From Corynebacterium aurimucosum ATCC 700975 (GTDB taxonomy: Bacteria > Actinomycetota > Actinomycetes > Mycobacteriales > Mycobacteriaceae), in assembly GCF_000022905.1 (NCBI RefSeq), contig NC_012590.1:2046001-2110000 (forward strand): a stretch of 64,000 nt of DNA, read 5' to 3'. Both the position numbers and the translations under genes were made by a program. The notes under the pieces were generated by a model that searched no databases, had not been told where the DNA came from, and saw only the letters and a list, made by a program, of their open reading frames with translations. Shown here one piece after another: positions 27,075 through 38,987 of the stretch. How positions within the stretch are numbered: the stretch's first letter is position 1; each line of letters begins with the position of its first letter.

Positions 27075-28135
27075 TGCGGAAGAATGTCATCTCCTGGGAA
27101 GAGTTTCGGGCCAATCCACAGCATGAAATAGACCAGACCAACGAGGACTGGAATCTCAACAAGGGGACCAATCGTTCCGGCAAGGGCTTGAGCAGACATC
27201 GCTCCGAAGGTGCCGATAGATACTGCAATAGCAAGCTCAAAGTTATTTCCTGCTGCAGTAAACGCCACACTGGCAGACTGCGCGTAATTCATGCCAACGG
27301 CCTTTGCCACCCCCAGCGACAGCACAAACATGGCCACGAAGTAGATAACCAACGGCACGGCCACGCGCACTACCGTTGCGGGCTGCTCCACAATGTGCTC
27401 GCCCTGCAGGGAAAAGAGCAACACAATTGTGTACAGCAGACCAATCATGGCCAGGGGCGATACGGCTGGGAGGAAGCGGTTCTCAAACCATTCCCGTCCT
27501 TTTGCCTTTTCGCCCCACACGCGAGACAGCGCACCCAACAGGAACGGTATGCCCAAGAAGACAAGTACGGACTTAACAATGGCCCAGAAGGAAAAGTCAG
27601 CGCTCGTCGTGTCCAGGCCCAGCCATCCGGGGAGGACGCGAAGGTAGAACCAGCCCAGAACACCAAACATAGCGACCTGGAAGATGGAGTTCAGGGCGAC
27701 AAGCACAGCCGTTGCCTCGCGGTCAGCGCACGAGAGGTCCGACCACTCAAGCACCATGGCAATACAGCGCGCGAGTCCCACAATGATGAGGCCGGTGCGC
27801 AGCTCCGGCTGGTCCGCCAAGAACAGCCACGCCAGGGTAAACATAAACGCCGGCCCCACCAGCCAGTTGAGGACGAGCGATACCGCCATGAGGCGGCCAT
27901 CCGTGGCAATTTCCTTGGTCTTCTCGTAGCGAACCTTGGCCAAGGGTGGGTACATCATGACGAGGAGACCAATGGCGATCGGGATGGAAATCCCGCCCAC
28001 TTCAACGGTGCCCAAGGCTTGGCCAATCCCGGGAATGAAGTGGCCAATGAGCAGTCCGGCAGCCATCGCCAGAATGATCCACACGGGTAAAAATCGGTCA
28101 AGAAAAGACAACGTCGGGCGCTGCGGCACGGCCAT
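27071..28135 (-). CDS. acr3: ACR3-family arsenite efflux permease
   Basis: ACR3 exports As(III), usually by proton antiport. The 354-residue protein has ten hydrophobic segments, starting with a long membrane run after MAVPQRPTLSFLDRFLP. The conserved Cys in the fourth segment is present in GLARCIAMV, and the later AAGNNFELAIAVSIGTFG is the family hallmark. The ATG at 28135 has AAGGAGG 7 bases upstream. It is divergent from arsR, with an operator-like palindrome in the gap. No arsenate reductase gene occurs nearby, so the pair here is minimal; arsC may be elsewhere. Confidence 0.94.
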   Translation of the reverse strand: MAVPQRPTLSFLDRFLPVWIILAMAAGLLIGHFIPGIGQALGTVEVGGISIPIAIGLLVMMYPPLAKVRYEKTKEIATDGRLMAVSLVLNWLVGPAFMFTLAWLFLADQPELRTGLIIVGLARCIAMVLEWSDLSCADREATAVLVALNSIFQVAMFGVLGWFYLRVLPGWLGLDTTSADFSFWAIVKSVLVFLGIPFLLGALSRVWGEKAKGREWFENRFLPAVSPLAMIGLLYTIVLLFSLQGEHIVEQPATVVRVAVPLVIYFVAMFVLSLGVAKAVGMNYAQSASVAFTAAGNNFELAIAVSIGTFGAMSAQALAGTIGPLVEIPVLVGLVYFMLWIGPKLFPGDDILPH

Positions 28136-28194
28136 GTCTCTCCCTCCTTTAACGTTGAATAGAGCACGATACGAACATGCAATGTACAGCACGT

Positions 28195-28210
28195 ATTGAT
28201 GCGCGTCAAT
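28195..28210. promoter_or_regulatory. Probable ArsR operator
   Basis: A perfect inverted repeat, ATTGA-TGCGCG-TCAAT, in the divergent acr3-arsR gap, 38 bases before arsR. ArsR-family operators are AT-rich imperfect palindromes of this size in this position. Binding is inferred. Confidence 0.65.
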
Positions 28211-28248
28211 ATAAAGTAAGACGCAAGGATAACCCCTATACTGATCGC

Positions 28249-28599
28249 ATGGCTTCCTCTTCCACGCCCGAGACCAGCGCGCCCGGCACTGAGTGTTGCT
28301 CCTTAAGCACGGGGCCGCTCAGCGACGCCGAGGCGACGCATTTTTCGCAGCAATTCAAAGTGCTGGCAGACCCAGCCCGCCTGCGTCTTTTGTCCATCCT
28401 GTGCGATGAAGGCTGTGGGCCCATGAGCGTCACGGAACTCACCGAGCTCACTGCGCTGAGTCAGCCCACGGTCTCCCACCACCTAGCGCGCCTGCGGGAG
28501 GCCGGCTTGCTATCCAGACAGCAACGCGGCCGAACCGTCACCCATCAGGTGCACAAAGACGCCTTTATGGCATTGCGCACATTGCTCTCGTTCGACTAA
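28249..28599 (+). CDS. arsR: ArsR-family arsenic-sensing repressor
   Basis: The 116-residue protein is a winged-helix metalloregulator; its recognition helix is SQPTVSHHLARLREAGLL. The metal pattern is unusual for ArsR in general but typical for corynebacteria: Cys16-Cys17 near the N terminus and Cys52 and Cys56 in LCDEGCG. In C. glutamicum ArsR the As(III) site is Cys15, Cys16 and Cys55, which lines up with Cys16, Cys17 and Cys56 here. The classical ELCVCDL box is absent. The ATG at 28249 is preferred over an upstream ATG because the shorter start gives the family N terminus. Confidence 0.93.
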   Translation: MASSSTPETSAPGTECCSLSTGPLSDAEATHFSQQFKVLADPARLRLLSILCDEGCGPMSVTELTELTALSQPTVSHHLARLREAGLLSRQQRGRTVTHQVHKDAFMALRTLLSFD

Positions 28600-28667
28600 G
28601 CCGCGCCCGGGCTACCTGCGCTCGAGCACACAGGACGGGTTCGGGTTAAGGGTCAGAAACGACAAAA

Positions 28668-28688
28668 GCCCGAGCGCTATGCTCGGGC
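28668..28688 (-). terminator. Intrinsic terminator after ndk
   Basis: An 8-bp stem GCCCGAGC / GCTCGGGC around GCTAT. On the minus strand it is followed by TTTTGTCGTTTC, so it ends the ndk transcript. On the plus strand it also follows arsR by 69 bases and may act in both directions. Confidence 0.8.
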
Positions 28689-28718
28689 CTTATTGCGCGC
28701 TAGGCGCGGTGAACTTCT

Positions 28719-29129
28719 TTAAAGGTTCGGGAACCAGATGGAGATCTCGCGCTCTGCGGACTCCGGGGAGTCGGAACCATGAACAACGTTCTCGCCAACG
28801 GTCAGGGCGAAGTCACCGCGGATGGTGCCCGGGGTGGCCTTCTCTACTGGGTGGGTGCCACCGGCCAGCTGACGCCATGCGGCAATAGCGGACTCGCCCT
28901 CGATGATGCCAGCAACCAGCGGTGCGGAGGTGATGAAGTCAACGAGCTCGCCGAAGAAAGGCTTGTCCTCGTGCTCGGCGTAGTGCTTCTTTGCGGTCTC
29001 TTCGTCGGCGACGCGCAGATCCATGGCGACGAGCTTCAGGCCCTTGCGCTCGATGCGGGAGATGATCTCGCCCACGTGGCCGTTCTTCACGCCGTCCGGC
29101 TTGATGAGAATGAGTGTACGTTCAGTCAT
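28719..29129 (-). CDS. ndk: Nucleoside diphosphate kinase
   Basis: Ndk balances nucleoside di- and triphosphate pools by a phospho-histidine ping-pong. The 136-residue product begins [17 protein letters not shown] and contains the active-site His in [12 protein letters not shown] (about residue 117). Length and C terminus (EISIWF) are normal. The ATG at 29129 is preferred over an in-frame start three codons upstream. It is the last gene of the valS-folC-DUF4233-hydrolase-ndk run and is followed by a terminator. Confidence 0.97.
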   Translation of the reverse strand: MTERTLILIKPDGVKNGHVGEIISRIERKGLKLVAMDLRVADEETAKKHYAEHEDKPFFGELVDFITSAPLVAGIIEGESAIAAWRQLAGGTHPVEKATPGTIRGDFALTVGENVVHGSDSPESAEREISIWFPNL

Positions 29130-29188
29130 AGGGCACATAGTACAGAACAGGTGCTCCCGCGTCCTGACAGTGGGGCTAATTTTAAGCG

Positions 29189-29500
29189 CTACGTGAGGTG
29201 TTGCACGATTTCTTCCGCGCGCTCATGGCTCGTGCCACGAAACCACATCTGTACTTGGCGCACGGCCGTGCCGTATTGGCCGCTCTCCAGCAGGCTTTTC
29301 AGCTCCTCGCGGTGCCATTCTTCCAAATCCGCAAACTCCACCGGGCGCTCGTCGCGCTGCTGCTTGAGCATGCCGACGACGAGGAAGACGAAGGCCGGGA
29401 TCAGCAATGCGAGAGGAAGCGCGAAGCCACCAAAATACAGTTTGGCCACGAGTGCGGCGATGCACAGCAGTGCGGAAAGACCGTAGAGCAGAAAGAGCAT
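29189..29500 (-). CDS. Small two-segment membrane protein
   Basis: I do not recognise this 103-residue protein beyond a conserved neighbourhood in corynebacteria. Two membrane segments lie at about residues 2-22 ([20 protein letters not shown]) and 26-44 ([21 protein letters not shown]). The second half is soluble and charged ([20 protein letters not shown]), ending with a helical stretch. It begins 5 bases after the hydrolase stop and lies 59 bases before ndk. The start could be a few codons upstream, but that would run into the hydrolase gene. Confidence 0.65.
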   Translation of the reverse strand: MLFLLYGLSALLCIAALVAKLYFGGFALPLALLIPAFVFLVVGMLKQQRDERPVEFADLEEWHREELKSLLESGQYGTAVRQVQMWFRGTSHERAEEIVQHLT

Positions 29501-29505
29501 GCCCG

Positions 29506-30390
29506 TTAGTCTAGCGTGTTGAACGTCGACTGCAGCCAGACGCGCGAGCTCATGAGCAGGCGCTTTGCCGCCGCAGTATGGGGAGCCCACAGCTCGAAGG
29601 CATGCACGCCACCGTCGACGACCTCGCACTGTGTAGGAACGCCAGCAGTTCTCAGGCGCTCGGCGTAATCCACAATCTCGCCGTAGAAAAGCTCGCTGCT
29701 GCCCGCATATAGCCACGCCGGTGGTAGGCCAGACAAATCCGCGCGGCGACCGGGAACGGCATAGGGTGCATCGGGGTTGCCATTGACGTAGAAGCGCCAA
29801 GCCTGCGCGTTGGAATCCGCGTCCCAGATGGGGTTGCGGTCGGTGGAGGCTGCGCGGTCATCGAGCATCGGGCAGAACAACCACTGCCCGGCTGGTTGAA
29901 GCCCGCCTTCATCGTGGAGGCGCTGGCACAGTGCCGCGGCGAGCCCTCCCCCGGCGCTCTGCCCGCCGATAACAATCCGATCCGGTCTGATTCCCAGCTC
30001 TTCCGCATGCGTGAGGAGCCAGTGGTAGGCCGAGTGGACGTCGTCAAGCGCGGCCGGATAAGGGTTCTCCGGGGCGAAGCGGTAGCGCGGCGCGATGATG
30101 CTAACGCCTACTTCCGCAGCGGTCTCCTTGAGGTGCTTGACGTCTTGGCGCGGATGCCCCATGAGCAGACCACCACCGTGGATCCACAGCACAGCACCGC
30201 GCGGGTTCTCCGGGCTATAGATGGTGGCGTGGATTTCGGTGTTCTCCACCTGCTGCGTGCGCACGCCCTGGATTAAGGGCGCGGGCCAGAGCGCTGGCAT
30301 GATGCGCCCGGCGCGGCGGATGAGCGGATTAGTCGGATCGAATAGCGACATGAACGCCGCTCCCGCGCGCAGCTCCGGCCGGATATACAC
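29506..30390 (-). CDS. Alpha/beta hydrolase of the hormone-sensitive lipase type
   Basis: A 294-residue esterase. The oxyanion motif HGGG lies near residue 70-73, the nucleophile elbow GQSAGG near 143-148, and the late catalytic His is in DGGVHAFELW near residue 262. No signal peptide is visible, so it acts in the cytoplasm. The substrate cannot be inferred; the family handles short-chain acyl esters. It sits 9 bases after the DUF4233 gene, in the folC-ndk run, where such a gene is not usually conserved, so it may be a local addition. Confidence 0.88.
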   Translation of the reverse strand: MYIRPELRAGAAFMSLFDPTNPLIRRAGRIMPALWPAPLIQGVRTQQVENTEIHATIYSPENPRGAVLWIHGGGLLMGHPRQDVKHLKETAAEVGVSIIAPRYRFAPENPYPAALDDVHSAYHWLLTHAEELGIRPDRIVIGGQSAGGGLAAALCQRLHDEGGLQPAGQWLFCPMLDDRAASTDRNPIWDADSNAQAWRFYVNGNPDAPYAVPGRRADLSGLPPAWLYAGSSELFYGEIVDYAERLRTAGVPTQCEVVDGGVHAFELWAPHTAAAKRLLMSSRVWLQSTFNTLD

Positions 30391-30399
30391 CGCGGCGGC

Positions 30400-30846
30400 C
30401 TACTTCTCAGTCAGGTGCTGCGTGGTGAGGTAGCCGCGCTCCATGCGGGCGACAATCACCGAACGCATATAGGCCGCGAGCGCCCAGAGCAGGGCGAAGA
30501 TGATGAAGATAGTCGCCACGGACCAGTGGACCATAAAGCCGAGCACGATACCGATGACGTGGAGGACTATCTGCACCCCGACGATCCACGGCTTATTCAT
30601 GAAGGGGAAAGACGCCAGGAGCAGCACCATAAAACCGATCACCACGCCATAGTTGAACGGGGTCCACAGGGTGCCGTCATAAAGCTTGTACAGCATAGGC
30701 AGCGCTAGGACAAAGGTAATGAGTTCCAGCGTGAGGGAGCTGGCCACCACCATGCCGCCGAATTGCTTAAGGGGATCCTTGGCCGGTGCCTCACCCAAGC
30801 CAAGCGGGCCGATCTCTTCCTCAGGGACAGGTTTGCGGGGGCTCAT
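30400..30846 (-). CDS. DUF4233 membrane protein
   Basis: A 148-residue protein with four hydrophobic segments (about residues 33-53, 63-82, 86-104, 106-125). The short proline-rich N terminus and the C-terminal RMERGYLTTQHLTEK tail are cytoplasmic or external by charge, but topology is not certain. In mycobacteria and corynebacteria a DUF4233 gene follows folC and precedes ndk, exactly as here. It overlaps the folC stop by 4 bases, so it is translated with folC. The function is unknown. Confidence 0.88.
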   Translation of the reverse strand: MSPRKPVPEEEIGPLGLGEAPAKDPLKQFGGMVVASSLTLELITFVLALPMLYKLYDGTLWTPFNYGVVIGFMVLLLASFPFMNKPWIVGVQIVLHVIGIVLGFMVHWSVATIFIIFALLWALAAYMRSVIVARMERGYLTTQHLTEK

Positions 30847-32372
30847 GCGGGTTCCTTTCCAAAGAGTGCGCGGGCGTCACCGGCGGTGACTACCGAGCCA
30901 GTAATCACGATGCCGGAACCGGACTGCACGTCGGCATCCTCCGCCAATTCAACGGCCTGAGTATAGGCACTGGGGAGGTCGGGCTCGACGTACACGCGCT
31001 CTTCGCCGAAGATATCGCGGGCCAGCTCCGCCAGCTCATAGGCATCGCGGGCGCGCGGGGAGGTGTTCTGCGTGATCACGACTTCCGTGAGGACCGACTC
31101 GAGGGCAGTGAGGATGCCGGCGGCATCCTTGTCCGTGAAGATGGAGACCACGCCGATGAGTCGCGCGAAATCGAAATCACGGTCGAGGGCTGCGGCCAAG
31201 GCCTTGGCGCCGTGCGGATTGTGGCAAGCGTCAAGGAAAGTCGTGGGACTAGTGCGCACGCGCTCCAAACGGCCGGGCGAAATGGCCTTGGCAAAGCCGG
31301 TTCGCACCGAGGCAATGTCGAGTGGGTGGCCTGCCGACGCCCCGAAGAAGGCCTCTACCGCAGCCAAAGCCACGGCCGCGTTCTTGGCTTGGTGCTCGCC
31401 GTGCAGTGGCAGGAAGATGTCTTCGTACATCCCGCCCAGGCCCTGGATGCTCAGCTGCTGGCCGCCCACTGCGATGCGGGATTCGAGCGCGGCGAACTCG
31501 GAGCCCGCGCGGGCCACGCCGGCACCGACGTCGACGGTGCGCTGCAGCAGCACGCGCATGGCTTCCGGGTCTTGCTCCGCCAAGATGGCGATGTTCTCCC
31601 CCGGCGTGAGCACGTCCTCGGAATCGTGCTCACGGGCCTTGATGATGCCGGCCTTTTCACCGGCAATCTCCGTGATGGTGTCACCGAGGTAATCCGTGTG
31701 GTCGAGGCCCACCGGCATGACCACGGCTACCTCTGCGTTGACCACATTCGTGGCATCCCACGTACCGCCGAGACCGACCTCGACCACGGCGACGTCGATG
31801 GGCGCATCGGCGAAGGCCGCATAAGAAATACCAACGAGCACCTCGAAGGTGGACATGGGAATGTCGGAGCGGGAATCCACCATCTCCACATAAGGCTTGA
31901 TTTCGCGCCAGATGCGCACGAAGTCGCGCGGGTGGATGGGGTGGCCGTCGATGCCGATGCGCTCGGTCACCAGCTGTAGGTGGGGGCTGGTGACTAGGCC
32001 TACGCGGCGGTGGAAGGAACGCAGCAGCGAATCGATCATGCGAGCGGTCGAGGACTTGCCGTTAGTGCCCGCGACCTGGATGACGTGGAAGGAACGCTCC
32101 GGGTTGCCCAAGAGATCCATGAGCATCTCGATGCGCTCGAGGCTGGGCTCAATGATGGTCTCCGGGGCGCGGGCGTTGAGTTCAGCGGTAACTTGAGCCA
32201 GCTCCGCGAGCTCCTCTGGTGTGGCCTGCTCGGGCGCTGCCTCCTCGTAGTCTTCCTCGCCGCCGAGGTTGAGGGTCAGGCCGGAGTCGGTGATTTCGAC
32301 CGGCCCGCCATCGGTGCCCTCCGCGAGGGCATCGACGACCTCAAACTCCTCGCGGCCTTTCTCCTCCGCCAC
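30843..32372 (-). CDS. folC: Folylpolyglutamate synthase / dihydrofolate synthase
   Basis: FolC adds glutamate to dihydropteroate and to folates. The 509-residue protein carries the ATP motif AGTNGKSSTARM near residue 104 and the second element GLGGTWDATNVV (about 192-203) with the conserved Gly-Gly-x-x-Asp-Ala-Thr core, plus LDACHNPHGAKALA near 390, where the C-terminal domain starts. The first 70 residues are acidic and poorly conserved. It starts with GTG at 32372, behind GGAGGGG, and overlaps the valS stop by one base; the DUF4233 gene overlaps its own stop by 4 bases. Confidence 0.96.
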   Translation of the reverse strand: MAEEKGREEFEVVDALAEGTDGGPVEITDSGLTLNLGGEEDYEEAAPEQATPEELAELAQVTAELNARAPETIIEPSLERIEMLMDLLGNPERSFHVIQVAGTNGKSSTARMIDSLLRSFHRRVGLVTSPHLQLVTERIGIDGHPIHPRDFVRIWREIKPYVEMVDSRSDIPMSTFEVLVGISYAAFADAPIDVAVVEVGLGGTWDATNVVNAEVAVVMPVGLDHTDYLGDTITEIAGEKAGIIKAREHDSEDVLTPGENIAILAEQDPEAMRVLLQRTVDVGAGVARAGSEFAALESRIAVGGQQLSIQGLGGMYEDIFLPLHGEHQAKNAAVALAAVEAFFGASAGHPLDIASVRTGFAKAISPGRLERVRTSPTTFLDACHNPHGAKALAAALDRDFDFARLIGVVSIFTDKDAAGILTALESVLTEVVITQNTSPRARDAYELAELARDIFGEERVYVEPDLPSAYTQAVELAEDADVQSGSGIVITGSVVTAGDARALFGKEPA

Positions 32373-35110
32373 TACTTGAGCCCCTCCAGACGTGCGGTGA
32401 TGCGCTCGGCTTCTTCCTGAGCCACCTGCTGGCGAACGCGGATCTTCTCCACGACGGCCTCCGGCGCCTTGGACAGGAACGCCTCGTTGCCCAGCTTCTT
32501 GCCGGTCTGGTCCAGCTCCTTCTGGGCCTTGGCCAGATCCTTCTCCAGGCGCTTGCGCTCGGCTTCGACGTCGACGGCGCCGGAGGTATCCAGGGTGACC
32601 TCGACGGTGGCCTGGGACAGGCGTACCTCGATGGAGGCAGACGCGGTGAAGTCCTCACCCGGCTCGGTGGTGTTGGCCAGGTTGCGGATGAGCCCCTCCT
32701 GCTCCTGCAGGTCGGCCGCGGCGAAGTCGAGGCGGCCCGGGACCTTCTGGGAAGGCTTGACACCCTGGTCGGAGCGGAAGCGGCGCAGCTCGGTGATGAG
32801 CTTGTCGGCGTCCTGAATGCGGCGGGCGGCCACCTCGTCCTTCTCGGCGCCACCGTTGGTATCGTCCTGCGTCGGCCACGGGGCGGTGACAATGGTCTCC
32901 CCGCCGGTCAGGGCCTTCCACAGGACCTCGGTGACAAACGGCATGGTCGGGTGCAGCAGGCGCAGAACCAGGTCAAGAACCCGGCCCAGAACGATCTGGG
33001 TCGTGCGTCCGGTGGCCTGCTCCTCGGCGCTCGCCCCATCGAAGTCACGCGGGATCTGGGTCTTGGCAATCTCCAGGTACCAGTCACACAGCTCATCCCA
33101 TACGAAGTGGTAGAGCAGCTCATTGGCCTTAGCAAACTGGTAGTCATCCAGGTAGACATCCACCTTGGCGCGGACCTCTTCGGAGCGGTCGAGGATCCAG
33201 CGGTCGGCGTCGGTCAGCGCGTCGCGTGCCGGCAGCTTAGCCACACCCGCGCCGTTCATGAGCGCGAACTTGGTGGCGTTGAAGAGCTTGGTGGCAAAGT
33301 TGCGGCCGGCAGCAGCGGCGTCGACAGCCAGCGGCAGGTCCACGCCCGGGTTCGCACCGCGAGCCAGGGTGAAGCGCAGCGCATCCGCGCCATAGTCGCG
33401 GACCCAATCCATCGGGTCAATGCCGTTGCCCAGGGACTTCGACATCTTGCGGCCCTGCTCATCGCGCACCAGGCCGTGGAGGTAGATATCCGTGAACGGA
33501 ACCTGCGGGCGGCCGTTCTTGCCCTCACCGAGCAGCTCCGGGGTGTGGGCGCCGGCGAAGGTTCCGAACATCATCATGCGGGCGACCCAGAAGAAGAGGA
33601 TGTCATAGGCGGTGACCAGCACGTTCGTGGGGAAGAACTTCTCCAGATCGGCGGTCTTTTCCGGCCAGCCCATCGTGGAGAAAGGCCACAGCGCGGAGGA
33701 GAACCAGGTGTCCAGAACGTCCGGGTCCTGGACGTAGCCTTCCGGTGCTTCCTCGTCGGGGCCGAGGCAGACAATATCTCGCTGGCCGTCCTCGCCCTCC
33801 GGGCCGTACCAGATTGGAATGCGGTGGCCCCACCACAGCTGGCGGGAGATGCACCAATCGTGCATGTCATCAACCCACTCGAAGTAGCGCGGCTCCAGGG
33901 ACTTCGGGTGGATGGTGGTATCGCCCTCGCGGACGGCGTCGCCAGACATCTTCGCCATCTTCTCCACGGCCACGAACCACTGCAGGCTCAGGCGCGGCTC
34001 GATGGGCTCGCCGGAGCGCTCCGAGTGGCCCACGGAGTGGACGTAGGGGCGGATCTCCTTGACGATGCGGCCCTGCTCGCGCAGCGCCTCACGGATTTCC
34101 ACGCGGGCTTCCTCGCGGGTCAGGCCGTCGAACTTCGTGCCGGTGTTCGCGATGTGTCCGGTGGTGTCCATGATGGTGGGCATGTCCAGGTCGTGGCGCA
34201 GGCCCATGGCGTAGTCATTCGGATCATGCGCCGGGGTGATCTTCACTGCACCGGTGCCGAATTCCATGTCCACGTAATCGTCGGCGATGATCTTCAGGCT
34301 CAAATCATCGCGGAAGGGGTGCGGTAGCTCCTGGCCCACCAGGTGGGCGTAGCGCTCGTCGTCGGGGTGGACGGCAATGGCGACGTCGCCCAGCATCGTC
34401 TCCACACGGGTGGTGGCCACGATGAGGTGCGGTTCATCGTCGTTCAGCGAGCCATAGCGGATGGACACGAGCTCGCCCTCGACGTCCTTGTAGACGACCT
34501 CGATGTCGGAAACGGCGGTCTCCAGCACCGGGGACCAGTTGACCAGTCGATTGGCCTGGTAGATCATGCCCTCGTCGTAGAGGGTCTTGAAGATAGTCTG
34601 CACGGCGCGAGAGAGGCCATCATCCAGGGTGAAGCGCTCGCGGGACCAATCCACCGAGTCACCGATGGCGCGCATCTGGTTCTGGATGGTGCCGCCGAAC
34701 TCTTCCTTCCACTCCCAGACCTTGTTGATGAATTCCTCGCGCTCATAGTCCCAGCGCTTCTTACCTTCTTGCTCGCGCAGGCGGGCCTCCACCTTGGTCT
34801 GGGTAGCGATACCGGCGTGGTCAGCGCCCGGCAGCCACAGGGTGGCATAACCCTGCATGCGCTTGCGGCGAATGATGGAGTCGATCAGAGTGTGGTCCAG
34901 GGCGTGGCCCATGTGCAGCTGGCCGGTGACGTTCGGCGGCGGCAGCACGATGGAGTAGGGCTCCGCCTCCGAGGAAGCATCCGGGGTGAAGTAACCGGCG
35001 TTCACCCAGCCTTCGTAGAGGTCTTTCTCTACTGCCTGCGGCTCCCAGGACTTGGGAAGCTGGTCCGCGCGGTTGGTGCCAACGAGTTGCTCTTTATTCT
35101 GATCAGTCAC
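32372..35110 (-). CDS. valS: Valyl-tRNA synthetase
   Basis: Class Ia aminoacyl-tRNA synthetase that charges tRNA-Val. The 912-residue length is normal. The signatures are [15 protein letters not shown] near residue 56 (HIGH type) and KMSKSLGN near residue 572, and the C terminus has a long coiled-coil arm ([20 protein letters not shown]) that is typical of ValRS. The start is GTG at 35110, where the family N terminus begins; a longer frame upstream reads into sequence antisense to panB. It is divergent from panB with 57 bases between starts. Confidence 0.97.
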   Translation of the reverse strand: MTDQNKEQLVGTNRADQLPKSWEPQAVEKDLYEGWVNAGYFTPDASSEAEPYSIVLPPPNVTGQLHMGHALDHTLIDSIIRRKRMQGYATLWLPGADHAGIATQTKVEARLREQEGKKRWDYEREEFINKVWEWKEEFGGTIQNQMRAIGDSVDWSRERFTLDDGLSRAVQTIFKTLYDEGMIYQANRLVNWSPVLETAVSDIEVVYKDVEGELVSIRYGSLNDDEPHLIVATTRVETMLGDVAIAVHPDDERYAHLVGQELPHPFRDDLSLKIIADDYVDMEFGTGAVKITPAHDPNDYAMGLRHDLDMPTIMDTTGHIANTGTKFDGLTREEARVEIREALREQGRIVKEIRPYVHSVGHSERSGEPIEPRLSLQWFVAVEKMAKMSGDAVREGDTTIHPKSLEPRYFEWVDDMHDWCISRQLWWGHRIPIWYGPEGEDGQRDIVCLGPDEEAPEGYVQDPDVLDTWFSSALWPFSTMGWPEKTADLEKFFPTNVLVTAYDILFFWVARMMMFGTFAGAHTPELLGEGKNGRPQVPFTDIYLHGLVRDEQGRKMSKSLGNGIDPMDWVRDYGADALRFTLARGANPGVDLPLAVDAAAAGRNFATKLFNATKFALMNGAGVAKLPARDALTDADRWILDRSEEVRAKVDVYLDDYQFAKANELLYHFVWDELCDWYLEIAKTQIPRDFDGASAEEQATGRTTQIVLGRVLDLVLRLLHPTMPFVTEVLWKALTGGETIVTAPWPTQDDTNGGAEKDEVAARRIQDADKLITELRRFRSDQGVKPSQKVPGRLDFAAADLQEQEGLIRNLANTTEPGEDFTASASIEVRLSQATVEVTLDTSGAVDVEAERKRLEKDLAKAQKELDQTGKKLGNEAFLSKAPEAVVEKIRVRQQVAQEEAERITARLEGLK

Positions 35111-35167
35111 CTGGCCAACTCTACCCTGTGCGTCAACTGGCACCTGACCCCTGGCTAGAGTAAGGGC

Positions 35168-35989
35168 ATGTCTCACAACCCTGGCCACCGCGCCCGTCTC
35201 CGCACCCGCCATTTCGCCCGCGCCAAAGAAAACTCTCAGGCCTTCGCGTGCCTGACGAGCTATGACTGCATGACCGCCGGAATCTTCGATGAAGCCGGGG
35301 TCGATCTCCTGCTCGTCGGCGATTCCCTGGCCAATGTGGTCCTGGGCCGGGAAACCACACTCTCCCTCACCCTCGATGAGATGATCCCCCTTGCCCGCGC
35401 GGTGGTCTCATCCACCTCCCGTGCCTTCGTGGTGGTGGACTTACCATTTGGCTCCTATGAGGACGGCCCCTCCCAGGCGCTCGAAACCGCGGTGCGCGTC
35501 ATGAAGGAAACCGGTGCGCAGGCCGTGAAGCTGGAGGGCGGTGCGGAGCGCGCACCGATTGTTGCCGCGCTTGTCGCCGCCGGCATCCCTGTCTGCGCCC
35601 ACATCGGCTTCACGCCCCAGCAGGTCCACGCCTTGGGCGGCTTCGTGGTCCAGGGCCGCGGTGCCGGCGCGGAGAAGCTTCACGACGACGCCCGCGCCCT
35701 CGCCGCGGCCGGCGCCTTCGCCGTGGTGCTGGAGATGGTCCCCGCGGCCCTTGCTGAACAGGTGACCAAGGAGCTGCCCATCCCCACCATTGGTATTGGC
35801 GCGGGTGCGCAGACCGATGGGCAGATTCTGGTGTGGACCGATGCCTTCGGCCTAGGCGGGCCCAAGGCGCCGCGCTTCGTGCGCCGCTACGCAGATCTAC
35901 GCGGCGCGCTGCTGGAGGGCGCGAAGGAGTACGTGTCCGATGTGAACGAACGCGCCTTCCCCAACGCCGAGGAGTCCTTCGAGGACTAA
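35168..35989 (+). CDS. panB: 3-methyl-2-oxobutanoate hydroxymethyltransferase
   Basis: PanB adds a hydroxymethyl group from methylenetetrahydrofolate to ketoisovalerate, the first step of pantothenate synthesis. The 273-residue enzyme shows [29 protein letters not shown] (Mg-binding Asp), DLPFGSYE, and the C-terminal [14 protein letters not shown]. The ATG is behind AAGGGC. It is followed 10 bases later by panC, as usual in corynebacteria. Confidence 0.97.
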   Translation: MSHNPGHRARLRTRHFARAKENSQAFACLTSYDCMTAGIFDEAGVDLLLVGDSLANVVLGRETTLSLTLDEMIPLARAVVSSTSRAFVVVDLPFGSYEDGPSQALETAVRVMKETGAQAVKLEGGAERAPIVAALVAAGIPVCAHIGFTPQQVHALGGFVVQGRGAGAEKLHDDARALAAAGAFAVVLEMVPAALAEQVTKELPIPTIGIGAGAQTDGQILVWTDAFGLGGPKAPRFVRRYADLRGALLEGAKEYVSDVNERAFPNAEESFED

Positions 35990-35999
35990 GGTTTTGGCC

Positions 36000-37804
<1,805 letters not shown>

Positions 37805-37955
37805 TCACCTTCCCACCCTAGTCCCGTTTTCCGCCCCCATGGGGTGTGATTTTACCCCCGAAAGATGCGAGTTCTTTGTACTTGAGCTCCATGGCCGTCT
37901 TTTTTCGGCATAGTGGACAACTGTACGCATTTCCATCGACTAGACGGGACTTTCC

Positions 37956-38699
37956 ATGAGCGCTGAGACTTCATCGGTCGACTCCGGCTCTGTTGAGCAC
38001 GTGATCGATGTTGCGATATCGGAGTTTTCTGAGCATGGTTATGCCGAAACCAAGCTCGAGAACGTATCGAAGCTGTCTGGGATGTCCAAACGCATGATCC
38101 ACTACTACTTCGGGGATAAAAAGGGGCTCTACCAGCAAGCGTTAGCAGCGGCGGCGCGGCGCCTCAACCCGCCGGAGGGCAGCCTCAAGATCAATTCTGC
38201 TGTCCCGGTAGAGGGCGTGCGCACCATGGTGGATTGGCTGTTCCGCCAGCATGTGAACAACCCCGAAGCCATCCGGATGCTGACGATGGAATCCTCCCAC
38301 AGTGTGCTCGAGACCTCGCAGGCGCTTGTCGACGTTTCCGAGATCTCCCTCCACCTAGACCGGCTACTCATGCTGGGCCAGGATTCCGGCGCGTTCCGCC
38401 CGGGAATTTCCGCCAACGATATTTTCACGCTGATTTCTGCGCTCACGATGTACCGGGTGACGAACCACGCGATGATGAGCAACCTGCTCGACATCAACAT
38501 GTACACCCACAACAACACTGAGGGGTTGCACCGCATGGCGGTCGATGCTGTGCTGGCTTTCCTTACAGCGAACATCCCGGACATCGGCTTCGAGTCCTAC
38601 CTCACCCAGAACGAAACCGAGCTCGATGCTGAGTCCGCGCCCTTGGATGTCTACTCCACCGAGGACGAGGGCGACGCGTCAGCGAGCCTCTACCAGTAG
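37956..38699 (+). CDS. TetR/AcrR family regulator
   Basis: A 247-residue one-component regulator. The N-terminal helix-turn-helix domain occupies about residues 12-60, with AISEFSEHGYAETKLENVSKLSGMSKRMIHYYFGDKKGLY being the family pattern (quoted here as two parts: AISEFSEHGYAETKLE and MSKRMIHYYFGDKKGL). The C-terminal ligand region is helical and ends in an acidic tail. It is divergent from mdh, so mdh or the gene itself may be the target. The ligand is unknown. Confidence 0.9.
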   Translation: MSAETSSVDSGSVEHVIDVAISEFSEHGYAETKLENVSKLSGMSKRMIHYYFGDKKGLYQQALAAAARRLNPPEGSLKINSAVPVEGVRTMVDWLFRQHVNNPEAIRMLTMESSHSVLETSQALVDVSEISLHLDRLLMLGQDSGAFRPGISANDIFTLISALTMYRVTNHAMMSNLLDINMYTHNNTEGLHRMAVDAVLAFLTANIPDIGFESYLTQNETELDAESAPLDVYSTEDEGDASASLYQ

Positions 38700-38921
38700 C
38701 TTCTCCCTCATATGGCGCCAGCAGCCACTAGTTCCTCGTCCTACCCACTCAGCATTCACGCAAAGCCCATTCCTCAACGGCGCGCGAGCAAAGGAACCAA
38801 AGTAAAGAAACCATCTGCGCGCCGGCCTGAGCACAAGCCCAGGTCACAATCTCACTCCACAGCTAAATGGTCCCATTCATCTGGTTCCTTTGCCCCAACG
38901 AGCAGATGGCATCTGACAGAA

Positions 38922-38945
38922 GGCGTTTTTAAACCTGAAAACGCC
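38922..38945 (-). terminator. Hairpin with T/A stem
   Basis: GGCGTTTT and AAAACGCC pair around eight bases. It may act with the stem at 38961-38987 as a tandem terminator of the deoA-deoC-phosphomutase transcript. Confidence 0.45.
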
Positions 38946-38960
38946 ATGTAGACAGCACAA

Positions 38961-38987
38961 AAGGCATCTTCAGGAAGAAGATGCCTT
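38961..38987 (-). terminator. Hairpin downstream of the phosphomutase gene
   Basis: AAGGCATCTT and AAGATGCCTT form a 10-bp stem around seven bases, 48 bases after the phosphomutase stop on the minus strand. The run after it is TTGTGCTG, a weak U tract. Confidence 0.55.
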
